Shown here one piece after another: positions 8,335 to 17,433 of a stretch of 64,000 nucleotides of DNA. The notes beneath the pieces are model-generated. The model was not told the origin of the DNA, searched no databases, and was given only the letters and a program-made list of their open reading frames with translations. Source of the stretch: CAIODY01 sp046051225 (GTDB lineage: Bacteria; Bacteroidota; Bacteroidia; Chitinophagales; CAIODY01); assembly GCA_046051225.1 (NCBI GenBank), contig JBJOOR010000002.1, forward strand, positions 124,001 to 188,000. The letters run 5' to 3'. The position numbers and the translations under genes were made by a program. How positions within the stretch are numbered: the first letter of the stretch is position 1; the number at the start of each line of letters is the position of its first letter.

Positions 8335-9048
8335 ATGCTCGGTAGAATTTTATCTATTCTACATCGGCGTAACCACATCGTGTACACCAAACCCTATGAG
8401 CTGAATATCGTGGGACTTCGTTCAGCCAATACAAAAGCCAATCGCTTTGATGATGAGATTCATGTTTTCTACCTCACTAAAAGAGGTAATTGGAATTACC
8501 ATGTCTTCAAAGCCACCACAGACCCTGGAACGTATTGGCTGCTCAATCCCATGCAACCGCAAGGCACAGCAATTTTAGCACAAGGGCAATATGTGAATGC
8601 ATATCAAATCGGTTTACACAGAGGACAATATCCTGCATTAGTACAAAACCGACCTGTTACCATCATTCGGGATTATGACCGTAATGCTATACTCGATTTT
8701 AAAAATGGAACAAAAACAACAGGCGATTATGGCATCAACATACACAGGGCAATGTTACACGGTGATACGTTGAACGTAGATAATTGGTCAGCAGGTTGTC
8801 AAGTGTTTGAAAATGGAGAAGCATTCCAACAATTTATGCAACTCTGTGAACGGCATAGACAATACTACGGCAATCAATTCACTTATTCCCTGATTGATTT
8901 TAGGGCAATTCAAAGAGAAACAAAAAGAAGAATCGTCATTGGTGCAGGCACATTATTGTTCGGCATCGTGGCACTAACAACGCTTCATTATGAAAGACTT
9001 TTTAAAACAAATTCTGCAAGACAAAAATCACCAGTACAGTCTTCGTGA
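8335..9048 (+). CDS. L,D-transpeptidase-like (YkuD-type) protein with C-terminal membrane helix
   Basis: 237 residues. Residues His137 (GINIHRA), Ser152 and Cys155 (WSAGCQVF) form the H-x14-S-x-G-C pattern of YkuD-type catalytic domains. A membrane helix lies near 199-217, followed by a basic tail. The family normally makes 3-3 crosslinks or attaches proteins to peptidoglycan, and some phage members are thought to cut it. No N-terminal signal is seen. It follows the amidase by 15 bp and overlaps the next small membrane gene by 59 bases. Confidence 0.6.
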   Translation: MLGRILSILHRRNHIVYTKPYELNIVGLRSANTKANRFDDEIHVFYLTKRGNWNYHVFKATTDPGTYWLLNPMQPQGTAILAQGQYVNAYQIGLHRGQYPALVQNRPVTIIRDYDRNAILDFKNGTKTTGDYGINIHRAMLHGDTLNVDNWSAGCQVFENGEAFQQFMQLCERHRQYYGNQFTYSLIDFRAIQRETKRRIVIGAGTLLFGIVALTTLHYERLFKTNSARQKSPVQSS

Positions 9049-9226
9049 AACGGTGATTGCACTTTTTGTCTTGTGCATTATTAGCAGTTGGTTAGCCCAA
9101 CAATTTTTGCAACTCAACATACCCGAATTCATGTTCTATGGCTTCGTGAGCTTAGTAGCAATCGGCTGTTTCGGCTATTCCATCGAAAAGAAAACAACAA
9201 TTACAAACAATCAAAATCAAATTTAA
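8990..9226 (+). CDS. Small two-helix membrane protein, holin-like
   Basis: 78 residues with two hydrophobic helices (about 20-40 and 46-64) and charged ends. It overlaps the end of the L,D-transpeptidase-like gene in another frame and is followed at once by a membrane-anchored coiled-coil protein. The arrangement amidase, transpeptidase, two-helix protein, coiled-coil protein resembles phage lysis cassettes, so a holin role is a fair guess. Confidence 0.5.
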   Translation: MKDFLKQILQDKNHQYSLRETVIALFVLCIISSWLAQQFLQLNIPEFMFYGFVSLVAIGCFGYSIEKKTTITNNQNQI

Positions 9227-9228
9227 CA

Positions 9229-9876
9229 ATGAAAAAAATAAACATCATCGTCATTTTATTAGTCGCTATTTCACTGGTAACATTTAAGTACACTTGGCGC
9301 AATTCAGTTCATCATTTATCGAGTACAAGTAAAATTATTCCTTCAAAAACTTTAAAGGATTCCGTTTTAAAAACAGAAATAAAAATCAATCAGGAAACAA
9401 AAATATTGCATCGAAAAAATGATTCATTAAACAAGCAGTTAGTCCACATCAAGTTGTTGTATGAGCAATCGCAAGTAAAAGTAAAATTGCTGCAAACCGC
9501 TCTTCAACAAAGGATTACAAAAGACACGAGCAAAAATATTTTGCAACGAATAAGTAACTGTGATTCAATCAAACAGGATGCAATATTATTCATCACACAA
9601 AGCAATACATCGGATAGCTTATGCGAACAAAAAAACTGTGAATTAGAAACAGTCATCGTGAATAAAAATGTGGAATTGCAATTAGTGAATGACCGCTATG
9701 ATAAATTAAAAACGGACTTCAATAAAAGTTTGCAGCAACAGGATTATTTGCAAAAAGACAATCAGTATTTATTTAAAACAGCACAACGTAAAACATTTTC
9801 AAATCGGCTGCTATCCGCAGGTTTACTGGTTTTTGTGAGTGCAACAGCCATTAATATTTTACAACATCATTATTAA
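9229..9876 (+). CDS. Membrane-anchored coiled-coil protein
   Basis: 215 residues beginning MKKINIIVILLVAIS, with an N-terminal membrane helix (5-20), a long Gln/Lys/Asn-rich coiled coil (about 45-185) and a second hydrophobic segment near the end (192-210). ATG at 9229 is preferred to an in-frame start 141 bases upstream because it opens directly on the signal-anchor. Topology is reminiscent of a spanin or a periplasmic spacer, but no family match is claimed. Confidence 0.55.
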   Translation: MKKINIIVILLVAISLVTFKYTWRNSVHHLSSTSKIIPSKTLKDSVLKTEIKINQETKILHRKNDSLNKQLVHIKLLYEQSQVKVKLLQTALQQRITKDTSKNILQRISNCDSIKQDAILFITQSNTSDSLCEQKNCELETVIVNKNVELQLVNDRYDKLKTDFNKSLQQQDYLQKDNQYLFKTAQRKTFSNRLLSAGLLVFVSATAINILQHHY

Positions 9877-9880
9877 AAAC

Positions 9881-10090
9881 ATGAACGCACCTGAAGAAAT
9901 GAAAGAAAGAACTATTGTATCCGCCGCTACTTTGATTGTTTCATTAAGCAGCTATTTCTATGCTAAGGCAGCTGAAAAAGATGCGATGCCTTACGTAATG
10001 ATTGGAGGATTTGTAGGTGCATTGATTGGCGAAGTGATAGCGGCAAATACAATTGACAGGAATACTAAAAACAACAATAGAAAATCATGA
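9881..10090 (+). CDS. Small membrane protein
   Basis: 69 residues with two hydrophobic segments (about 8-24 and 35-52), the second glycine-rich. It starts 4 bp after the coiled-coil gene and overlaps the next gene by ATGA. No family recognised; one of several small membrane proteins of this element. Confidence 0.5.
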   Translation: MNAPEEMKERTIVSAATLIVSLSSYFYAKAAEKDAMPYVMIGGFVGALIGEVIAANTIDRNTKNNNRKS

Positions 10091-10644
10091 TAAGCTATCA
10101 AATAACTGATACCCCCACAGCATTGAAATTAATCAGTAATGGTATTGTCAGAATGCTTGAAAAAAATCACATCCGAGAAATTTCTGTAGTAAAGAACAGC
10201 ACCATACAAATTGATTTAGGAGAAGACAGGAGAATATTTCTTCCATTCAGCAATATCACTGTACCTGTATTAAATGATGTAGCGGCATTGGTGGAGGAAT
10301 TAAATAACTATGTTAATTCCTTCCAACAATATCAATACAGTCATATCATTCAATTGTTAGAACAAATTCAATTTAACGCAGGCAATGGAGGAGGTAATCC
10401 ACAAGACTATGTTTGGTTTAGTTATATCTATCACAAAACTCCCAAAGTAGTGGATGAGCGAAATCCGAATGTGATATATCGAGGTTTTATTGCCAATGCA
10501 AATGATAGAGTAGTCGACCCTTTGTTTTGTATAGAAAGAATTACATCCATTGAACCCGGGGTAACTGTAAGGGAATGGGCAGAAGGTGATATAACCAACT
10601 TCAATTTAATTTGGAATGAGAGAGAAACCTATAACTACCAATAA
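10087..10644 (+). CDS. Hypothetical protein of the element
   Basis: 185 residues without membrane segments or catalytic motif. The N-terminal part mixes helices and strands, a helical Gln/Tyr-rich stretch with a glycine loop (AGNGGGNP) lies in the middle, and the C-terminal part is aromatic and beta-like. It is coupled by ATGA to the small membrane gene and ends 2 bp before the giant helicase gene. It could be a spike or receptor-binding subunit, but nothing proves it. Confidence 0.45.
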   Translation: MISYQITDTPTALKLISNGIVRMLEKNHIREISVVKNSTIQIDLGEDRRIFLPFSNITVPVLNDVAALVEELNNYVNSFQQYQYSHIIQLLEQIQFNAGNGGGNPQDYVWFSYIYHKTPKVVDERNPNVIYRGFIANANDRVVDPLFCIERITSIEPGVTVREWAEGDITNFNLIWNERETYNYQ

Positions 10645-10646
10645 AC

Positions 10647-13600
10647 ATGAAGCGAAATAAACAATATGCACCAGTAACCGAAATCGTTTTAGGTGATGTG
10701 GCTATAAAGATTGATGTACCTGAAGTGAAAGTTCGTTTCAATCGAAGTAGTCGTAAAAAGTTTTTAGGCAAAGCGAATTCTGTAAATGATGTTGCTAAAT
10801 TTTTACGCAGTATTTATAAACGTGGCGAAATAGAATTGCAAGAACAATTTTTGGTTTTGTTTTTAAATCAAGCCAATGAAATTGTTGGTTATTATCGCCA
10901 CAGCAAAGGAGCGATTAATGCCACCATTACAGATATTCGAGTTATTTTATCTACTGCTTTAAAATGTGCTGCGGTGTCTATCATTGTTTGTCATAATCAT
11001 CCCAGCGGCAACAATCAACCGAGTGATGCAGACAAACAACTCACTCAAAAATTGAAGCAGAGTGCAGCATTGATGAACATTAGTTTGTTAGACCACATCA
11101 TTGTTACAAAAGAAAATCATTATTCTTTTGCAAATGAAGGTTTGTTAGGTATTGAGCAATCAAATCTTGCAACCAACAAGCAACAGTATGTTTCAAAGAT
11201 GGAAAGTGAGTTGCAGCAACAACACAAACACAACAAAAAAAGCATTGAGAAAATTGCAGCCACTTTTCAAATTTTTGATAAAACGGAAATTAAAGAACTC
11301 ACAGAATTAGCAATCGTAAAACAGGCAAGAGCATTAGCGCACTTGCCTGTTTCTATTGCAGAACGATTTGAAAAAATTGTTGCCTTGTATCATTCCCAAG
11401 TGAATTTGTCGCATCGTACCAGTCAAAGTGTTTTACTACAACAATACTCTACACCTGCACCCATCAGCTATTTAGCAGGGGTGTATTGTGGCATAGATAA
11501 ATTTAATAACGGACAAATTGCATTTGAACCAAGTGCAGGAAATGGGCTTTTGACAGTCGCTGGAAATCCAACAGACATTATCGTCAATGAAATTGATTAT
11601 TTACGAAATAGTCATTTACAAGTGCAAGGTTATCAGCAAGTTTTACAACAAGATGCGACACAACCTTTTCAAAATTTTCAAAGAAAATTCGATGCAGTTT
11701 TAACTAATCCTCCATTCGGTTCAATGGATGCACCAGTTAAATATGAAACCTTCCCGATTGCTTCTTTAGAGCATGTGATGGCACTTCGTGCCTTAGATTG
11801 TATGAAGGATTATGGCAGAGCTGCAATAATCATCGGTGGTCATACCAAGTGGGATGACAAAGGCAGAATTCAGGCAGGTCGTCAAAGAATTTTCTTCAAT
11901 TATTTATACAGCCATTATCATGTTGCCGATGTATTACAAATTGATGGAGGCAAATTATACTCTCGACAAGGAACAAGTTTTGATGTGCGTTTGATTTTGA
12001 TTAATGGCAGAAAGCCTTACCCTGAAGGAGCTGCACCAGTATTTAATTCCTATAATGATAAAGTCATTACCACATTCGATGAATTGTTTGAAAGAGTGAT
12101 GGACAATTTGGATGTGAAAATTTTAAGCAAGAATAACATGAACAGTTATCAATTACAAGCCGAAAAAGAAGCCCAACAATTACAACAACTCTTGCAAAGT
12201 TTAGGCGAAATAGATTTAGGAATGCCTTATCAACCTGCATCCGAAAGTTGTGTGGTGTTGAATACCCAAGTACCTGATTCAATGGGCTTTGAAACACAAC
12301 AAGCCATTTCAAAAATCAAACAAGAAATTGGTGGAAGCATGGACAACTTTGTTCGTCATCGTTTGAAATACAACTCCCCAATGGAAATGTGTAAAGCATT
12401 ATCAGCCGAACAAACCGATGCAGTAGCTATGGCAATTTATAATATTGAAGCTCGTGGACAAGGCATGATAATAGGCGACCAAACAGGCATTGGTAAAGGA
12501 CGAATAGCCGCAGCCATTATTCGCTATGCAGTTAATCAAGGTTTGAAACCAATTTTCATCACCGAAAAAGCGAACTTGTTTTCTGACATCTATCGTGATT
12601 TATCAGCCATTGGTTCAGCTCATTTAGTTCCATTTATCGTGAACGGCAAAGAATCCAAAACAGATATTAAAGACGAAGAAGGAACAATTATTTATCAAGC
12701 CTTACCTGCAACAGAACAAGCTAAAGTTTTCAAAGACCAACAAGTACCTGCCAAATTTGATTTTGTTTTAGGCACTTATTCGCAATTCAATTCGCCTGAT
12801 AAAAAACCTGAAAAACCTGCCTTCCTTCGAGCCATTGCAGAGGACAATATTATCATCATGGATGAAGCACATAACAGTAGTGGTTCATCTAATACAGGTG
12901 AATATTTACAAGGGGTAGTTGGCAAAGCAAAAGGTGTCATCTTTCTTTCAGCCACTTTCGCTAAACGACCTGATAACATGCCCATCTATGCGATGAAAAC
13001 TGCGATAAGCGATTGTAACATGAGTAAAGAAGATTTAGTAAATGCCATCACACAAGGTGGTGTTGCTTTGCAAGAAGTATTAGCCAGTCAACTCGTTGCC
13101 GAAGGTCAGATGTTACGCCGTGAAAGAAGTTTTGAAGGCGTAGAAGTGAACTACATGACTTTAGAAGATAAGGAACAAGAACACAAAGCAGTTGCTGATA
13201 ACATCACCGAAATTTTAAGAGAAATCATTTCTTTTCAATCTAATCATATTGATAAGCAAGTGGATGAACTCGATAAAATTGCCGTTGCAGAAGGAAAGGA
13301 AATTGTCATCAGAGAAGGTACATCACAAGCAGGCGTTGACAATATTCCTTACTTCTCCAAAGTGTTTCAAGTGATTAATCAAATGTTGTTTAGCATCAAA
13401 GCGGAAGCGGTTGCTGAACGAGCCATATTAAGATTGAGAGAGGGTAAGAAACCAGTCATTGCATTTGCTTCAACAATGGGAAGTTTTATTGAACAAATGG
13501 AAAACGAAAATGGAATGCCAGTTGGTGATGGTGATTTAATCAATGCAGATTTTTCAGAAGTTTTGAAACGAGGCTTAGATGGAATCATGCGTTATACCGA

Positions 13601-15848
13601 AAAAGATGTAGATGGAAATCCGATTTACAAACGCTTTGAATTAAGTGAGTTAGCACCTGAAGCACAAATGGAGTATCAGAAAATCATGGACAAAATTAGA
13701 AATGCTGCAACAGGTATTACCATAAGTCCGATTGATATTATCATTCGTAAAATTCAGGAAGCAGGTTATACAGTAGCAGAAGTAACAGGCAGAAAGTACG
13801 AAGTGCAAATCAATCCAAAAACTAACAAAGGATTAGTCATGAGCCGCAAACGAATCAACACCAATGATGCGTTTCGCCAGTTCAATAATAATGAAGTGGA
13901 TGTATTGATGATTAACCAAAGTGGCAGTACAGGCGCATCCGCTCATGCTATTGTTACTCCAAAAGTAAAAGCAGAGCAAGTGAAACAACGTGTGATGATT
14001 GTGTTGCAAGCGGAGTTGGATATTAATACGGAAGTGCAAAAACGTGGTCGTATCAATCGCACAGGTCAAATTTTATTGCCGATTTATGACTACATGATGA
14101 GTGCCATACCTGCTGAAAAAAGATTGATGATGATGTTGCAAAAGAAATTAAAATCTTTGGATGCCAACACAACCTCTAACCAAAAACAAAGCAGCAAGAT
14201 TTTAGATGTACCTGATTTTCTAAACAAGTACGGCGATAAAATTGTGAAAGAATATTTGTTAGAAAATCCTGACATCAACGAACTATTAGGCGACCCTTTA
14301 AAATTTGAAGAAAGTAATTCAGAAAGCAAACCTGATGTAGAAGATGCAGCCATGAAGGTGTCAGGTCGTGTGGCAGTTTTATCTACCAAAATGCAACAAG
14401 AGTTTTACAATGAAATTGCTGAACGCTACAACGATTATGTGGAGTATTTAAAGCAAGTTGGTGAATATGATTTGGAAGTGGAAGCCATGAATTTAGAAAC
14501 TGAAACTATCAATACCACCATGATTAAAATGGGTAAAGGTGGCGATAGTGCATTTGGTGAAGACAGTATTTTAGAAACAGTAAAAGCAAATGTTTTAAAG
14601 AAACCATTTTCAGTAAATGAGTTGGATAATTTATTGAAAGAATCGTTAGAAGGCAAAGAAGCAAAAGTCATTCAAAATGAATTAATCCAATCCTACCAAA
14701 CTGAAATGCAAAAGCGTTTGGAAACCGAACAACAAGAAACCAAAAACAAATATGTGGAGTTGGTGAATGATGTTCCTTACGAAAAGAAATTATTAAAGTT
14801 AAAAGAGAAAGAAGGTGAACAGGCTTATCAAAAAGCTATTCAAGCTCGTATAAAAGAATTGAAAGAAGCCGAACAAAATCAAATTACACAAACTGAAAAA
14901 ACATTTTCTAATCGTTCGATGTATTTAGAAAGGTTGTTTAAATTCTTTTACATCGGCAGAAAATTATTCTATCCTGTTGAATCTTATAACGAAGGACAGG
15001 AATTGATTTTAGCAGCATTCATTGGTTTTGCAATTGACAAAAAAAAGAAAAATCCATTCGCACCTTCTGCCATCAAATTACGTTTTGCGATTGCCAGTAG
15101 CAATAAATATATTGCGATACCTGCCTCTTATTCGGATGACATCACAAGTATCATTGGCGCAAGTAATGATGCAGGTCAACCGAGTAAAAATGAATTACTC
15201 AAGGAATGGGAAACAGCCATCTCACAAAATGTTTCCGACAGAAAAATTCGGCACATCATCACAGGAAATTTGTTGCAAGCCTTTTCTGATTTCAAAGGAA
15301 AATTAGTGAGTTATACCACCATGAATGGCGAAACAAAAAAAGGAATTTTAATGCCTGATAATTGGGAGCCACCACAAAGAGGCGAAGAAAAAATAACTGT
15401 ACCCATTGGTAAAGCATTGAACATTGTTAAAGCTCTTACATTGAATCAAGCACTATTCACCAACAACGGATTGAGCATTTTCAAAACAGGCGATGGCTAC
15501 AAATTAATCGTTGCTAAATCAAAAGCAAAAGGTGGTGATTTTTATCTCGATAAAGATTTATTGGAATTGGTGGAGAAGAAATTGTTTGAAACAGTTGCCG
15601 ATAAAATGGTGGCGATTTTACCGCAAAAAAATATTGACAAGTTGGTGGAGGTCTTACAAATGAAGCATAATGTAAGCATCACGATTCCATCTTATCAACT
15701 GAAATTATTGGAAAGCGATAGAATAGAAACAAGCAACCGAAAACCCATTGAACTACCTCCAGTTAGCAACGACAACTACGATAACATTCGCATTTTAGAA
15801 TTAGAAGCCGAAGCATTGGCTTTGGAATTAGAACTTTTAGCAGCATAA
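10647..15848 (+). CDS. JAB/RadC-like, N6-adenine methyltransferase and Strawberry-notch-like helicase fusion
   Basis: 1733 residues with three enzyme modules. Residues ~60-175 form a JAB/RadC-type domain with the metal motif HNHPSGNNQPS-x-x-D near 117. Residues ~270-450 form a class I methyltransferase with EPSAGNGLL (~293) and NPPFGS (~353), the signature of N6-adenine or glutamine methylation. Residues ~580-1200 form an SF2 helicase with DQTGIGKGR (~608), DEAH (~738), LSATFAKRP and QKRGRINRTGQ (~1133), the pattern of Strawberry-notch helicases found in phages and plasmids. A charged coiled coil and another domain follow. It probably protects, remodels or replicates element DNA. It is flanked by 2 bp and 10 bp gaps. 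Confidence 0.85.
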   Translation: MKRNKQYAPVTEIVLGDVAIKIDVPEVKVRFNRSSRKKFLGKANSVNDVAKFLRSIYKRGEIELQEQFLVLFLNQANEIVGYYRHSKGAINATITDIRVILSTALKCAAVSIIVCHNHPSGNNQPSDADKQLTQKLKQSAALMNISLLDHIIVTKENHYSFANEGLLGIEQSNLATNKQQYVSKMESELQQQHKHNKKSIEKIAATFQIFDKTEIKELTELAIVKQARALAHLPVSIAERFEKIVALYHSQVNLSHRTSQSVLLQQYSTPAPISYLAGVYCGIDKFNNGQIAFEPSAGNGLLTVAGNPTDIIVNEIDYLRNSHLQVQGYQQVLQQDATQPFQNFQRKFDAVLTNPPFGSMDAPVKYETFPIASLEHVMALRALDCMKDYGRAAIIIGGHTKWDDKGRIQAGRQRIFFNYLYSHYHVADVLQIDGGKLYSRQGTSFDVRLILINGRKPYPEGAAPVFNSYNDKVITTFDELFERVMDNLDVKILSKNNMNSYQLQAEKEAQQLQQLLQSLGEIDLGMPYQPASESCVVLNTQVPDSMGFETQQAISKIKQEIGGSMDNFVRHRLKYNSPMEMCKALSAEQTDAVAMAIYNIEARGQGMIIGDQTGIGKGRIAAAIIRYAVNQGLKPIFITEKANLFSDIYRDLSAIGSAHLVPFIVNGKESKTDIKDEEGTIIYQALPATEQAKVFKDQQVPAKFDFVLGTYSQFNSPDKKPEKPAFLRAIAEDNIIIMDEAHNSSGSSNTGEYLQGVVGKAKGVIFLSATFAKRPDNMPIYAMKTAISDCNMSKEDLVNAITQGGVALQEVLASQLVAEGQMLRRERSFEGVEVNYMTLEDKEQEHKAVADNITEILREIISFQSNHIDKQVDELDKIAVAEGKEIVIREGTSQAGVDNIPYFSKVFQVINQMLFSIKAEAVAERAILRLREGKKPVIAFASTMGSFIEQMENENGMPVGDGDLINADFSEVLKRGLDGIMRYTEKDVDGNPIYKRFELSELAPEAQMEYQKIMDKIRNAATGITISPIDIIIRKIQEAGYTVAEVTGRKYEVQINPKTNKGLVMSRKRINTNDAFRQFNNNEVDVLMINQSGSTGASAHAIVTPKVKAEQVKQRVMIVLQAELDINTEVQKRGRINRTGQILLPIYDYMMSAIPAEKRLMMMLQKKLKSLDANTTSNQKQSSKILDVPDFLNKYGDKIVKEYLLENPDINELLGDPLKFEESNSESKPDVEDAAMKVSGRVAVLSTKMQQEFYNEIAERYNDYVEYLKQVGEYDLEVEAMNLETETINTTMIKMGKGGDSAFGEDSILETVKANVLKKPFSVNELDNLLKESLEGKEAKVIQNELIQSYQTEMQKRLETEQQETKNKYVELVNDVPYEKKLLKLKEKEGEQAYQKAIQARIKELKEAEQNQITQTEKTFSNRSMYLERLFKFFYIGRKLFYPVESYNEGQELILAAFIGFAIDKKKKNPFAPSAIKLRFAIASSNKYIAIPASYSDDITSIIGASNDAGQPSKNELLKEWETAISQNVSDRKIRHIITGNLLQAFSDFKGKLVSYTTMNGETKKGILMPDNWEPPQRGEEKITVPIGKALNIVKALTLNQALFTNNGLSIFKTGDGYKLIVAKSKAKGGDFYLDKDLLELVEKKLFETVADKMVAILPQKNIDKLVEVLQMKHNVSITIPSYQLKLLESDRIETSNRKPIELPPVSNDNYDNIRILELEAEALALELELLAA

Positions 15849-15858
15849 AAATATAACC

Positions 15859-17355
15859 ATGATTAACATCTCAAATTATTACAGCGTTACAAAAAATATT
15901 GACTTCAATTCTCTTCCTGAAATTATTCGTAAAGGACATGAGTTTGTAAATCGTACCACACATAATGGTTCAGATTGGAGTGCTTACAACACCAGCACAA
16001 CCATTCATCAAGTGATGGATACCTACTTTTCAAAATTGGATGAACAGTTGAATAGAACAGCTCCAACAACTATTCCGCAAACCACAACCAACACGACTGC
16101 GATTCAACAAACAGTTGCGCCTCGTAACACTATTCAAAAAATTCAGAAAAGAAATCGAACAGAAAAAAATCAGACTTCATCTAACAACACACCACCATCA
16201 AAAAATGATGACAACACCAACTATGTTGAACGTATTCCTGATGAATTACGTTTTATGAAACGCTATGTTTTGTTGCATGGCAAAACAAAAACTAAAGAAG
16301 AATTATTGCGCTTCATTAATTCGTTGCAAAAAGCAATTTTAGAAAAACGCATTCGTAAAACTTCGCCTTATGCGAAGGAAGTGAGGTATATGCAAGACAA
16401 GCTGATAGCCACTTACAACGAAATGGGTAAATCTATTTTGATAAAAATCAGTGATGATGTGGTAAAGGATTTTACAGCGATTACAAGCAGTGAGAAAGTT
16501 TTAACATCGGTGCAACTCATCAAAAAATATATTCGCTTGAATGGAAAGAAAATTACGAATGTGGAAGTTGAAAAACTGGTACGACAAATACAACGTGCTG
16601 TTAAAAATAGCAAGCTAACAGAGCAGGATGACTATGCCAAACCAATGAAAACAATCTTCAAAAACTTGAAAGACTTTTTGCATGATAAAAAGACAACAAC
16701 TTTGCAAATCGAAAAATCTGAATTAAATGGTTTGAATGAGTTGTTAGGAAATTGTGGTTGTCAATCGTTACATGGTGTTGATGAAGAATATGCTGGCAAT
16801 GAATTGAAAATAATGAACAGCATGGATTTTGCAAACATGCACTTCAACACGATTGGTTTGAAAGGTAAATGGTTGAATTTAATCGGCGACCCATCCTCGA
16901 ATTTTACTGCAATGGTTTTTGGCAAACCGAAAATGGGTAAGAGTTATTTATGTGTTGATTTTGCAGGCTACTTGGCAAGGCATCATGGTAAAGTTTTGTA
17001 TGTAGCCAAAGAAGAAGGATTGGATTTAACGCTCCAAAAAAAATTGAATGATAAAGATGTGAAGCATCCGAATTTATTTGTGGCAAATGAATTACCAACT
17101 ACACTTTCCAATTTTGATTTTATTTTTTTAGATAGTGTCAACAAATTAGGTTTACAACCTGAAGACTTAACACGATTGAAAAAACAAAACCCCACCAAGT
17201 CATTCATCTTCGTTTTTCAATCAACCAAAGAAGGAAATTTCAGAGGAGCGAATTCATTTCAGCATGATGTTGATGTAGTAATTGAAATCCCTGAACGTGG
17301 CAAGGCGGTTCAATTTGGACGATTTAATCAAGGTGGGGAGATGAAAATATTTTGA
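15859..17355 (+). CDS. RadA/RecA-like ATPase
   Basis: 498 residues. The C-terminal third is a RecA-fold ATPase: Walker A FGKPKMGKS (~353-362), a strand KVLYVAKEE, Walker B-like FIFLDSVNK, then FVFQSTKEGNFRG and HDVDVVIEI, which match the RadA/DnaB-type motif where the sensor strand is followed by T-K-x-G and H-x-VD. The N-terminal two thirds are basic, with two helical repeats (around 130-180 and 215-265). No portal, terminase or other ATPase is visible in the element, so this could be its genome-packaging or replication motor; family membership alone suggests recombination or helicase loading. Confidence 0.7.
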   Translation: MINISNYYSVTKNIDFNSLPEIIRKGHEFVNRTTHNGSDWSAYNTSTTIHQVMDTYFSKLDEQLNRTAPTTIPQTTTNTTAIQQTVAPRNTIQKIQKRNRTEKNQTSSNNTPPSKNDDNTNYVERIPDELRFMKRYVLLHGKTKTKEELLRFINSLQKAILEKRIRKTSPYAKEVRYMQDKLIATYNEMGKSILIKISDDVVKDFTAITSSEKVLTSVQLIKKYIRLNGKKITNVEVEKLVRQIQRAVKNSKLTEQDDYAKPMKTIFKNLKDFLHDKKTTTLQIEKSELNGLNELLGNCGCQSLHGVDEEYAGNELKIMNSMDFANMHFNTIGLKGKWLNLIGDPSSNFTAMVFGKPKMGKSYLCVDFAGYLARHHGKVLYVAKEEGLDLTLQKKLNDKDVKHPNLFVANELPTTLSNFDFIFLDSVNKLGLQPEDLTRLKKQNPTKSFIFVFQSTKEGNFRGANSFQHDVDVVIEIPERGKAVQFGRFNQGGEMKIF

Positions 17356-17433
17356 GTGTCAAAATAAAACATCGAAAATTTTCCATTTAGTTCTTATCAT
17401 TTTTTAAATTGCACGAAAATTTATTTATCACAA

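Larger units (their letters stand above)
1..17355 (+). mobile_element. Putative non-tailed provirus or envelope-spanning mobile element
   Basis: About twenty genes lie on one strand with gaps of a few bases or start/stop overlaps. The visible parts are many small membrane proteins, a transglutaminase-fold peptidase, three consecutive beta-rich proteins, an amidase, an L,D-transpeptidase-like enzyme, a JAB/methyltransferase/helicase fusion and a RadA-like ATPase. This mix of lytic enzymes, membrane proteins and DNA enzymes is virus-like. No terminase, portal, tail or baseplate protein can be seen, which argues against a tailed phage. No integrase is present and the left end may lie outside the window, so the borders are not defined; the right border is placed after the ATPase gene because the next genes are a restriction system with more AT-rich sequence. 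Known: non-tailed dsDNA phages use single or double jelly-roll capsid proteins and an internal membrane. The virus assignment is inference. Confidence 0.5.

Noticed and set aside
1..17355. Tailed prophage or tailocin
   Set aside because: No portal, terminase, tail sheath, tube, baseplate or tape-measure-like protein is visible; the only coiled-coil proteins are short.
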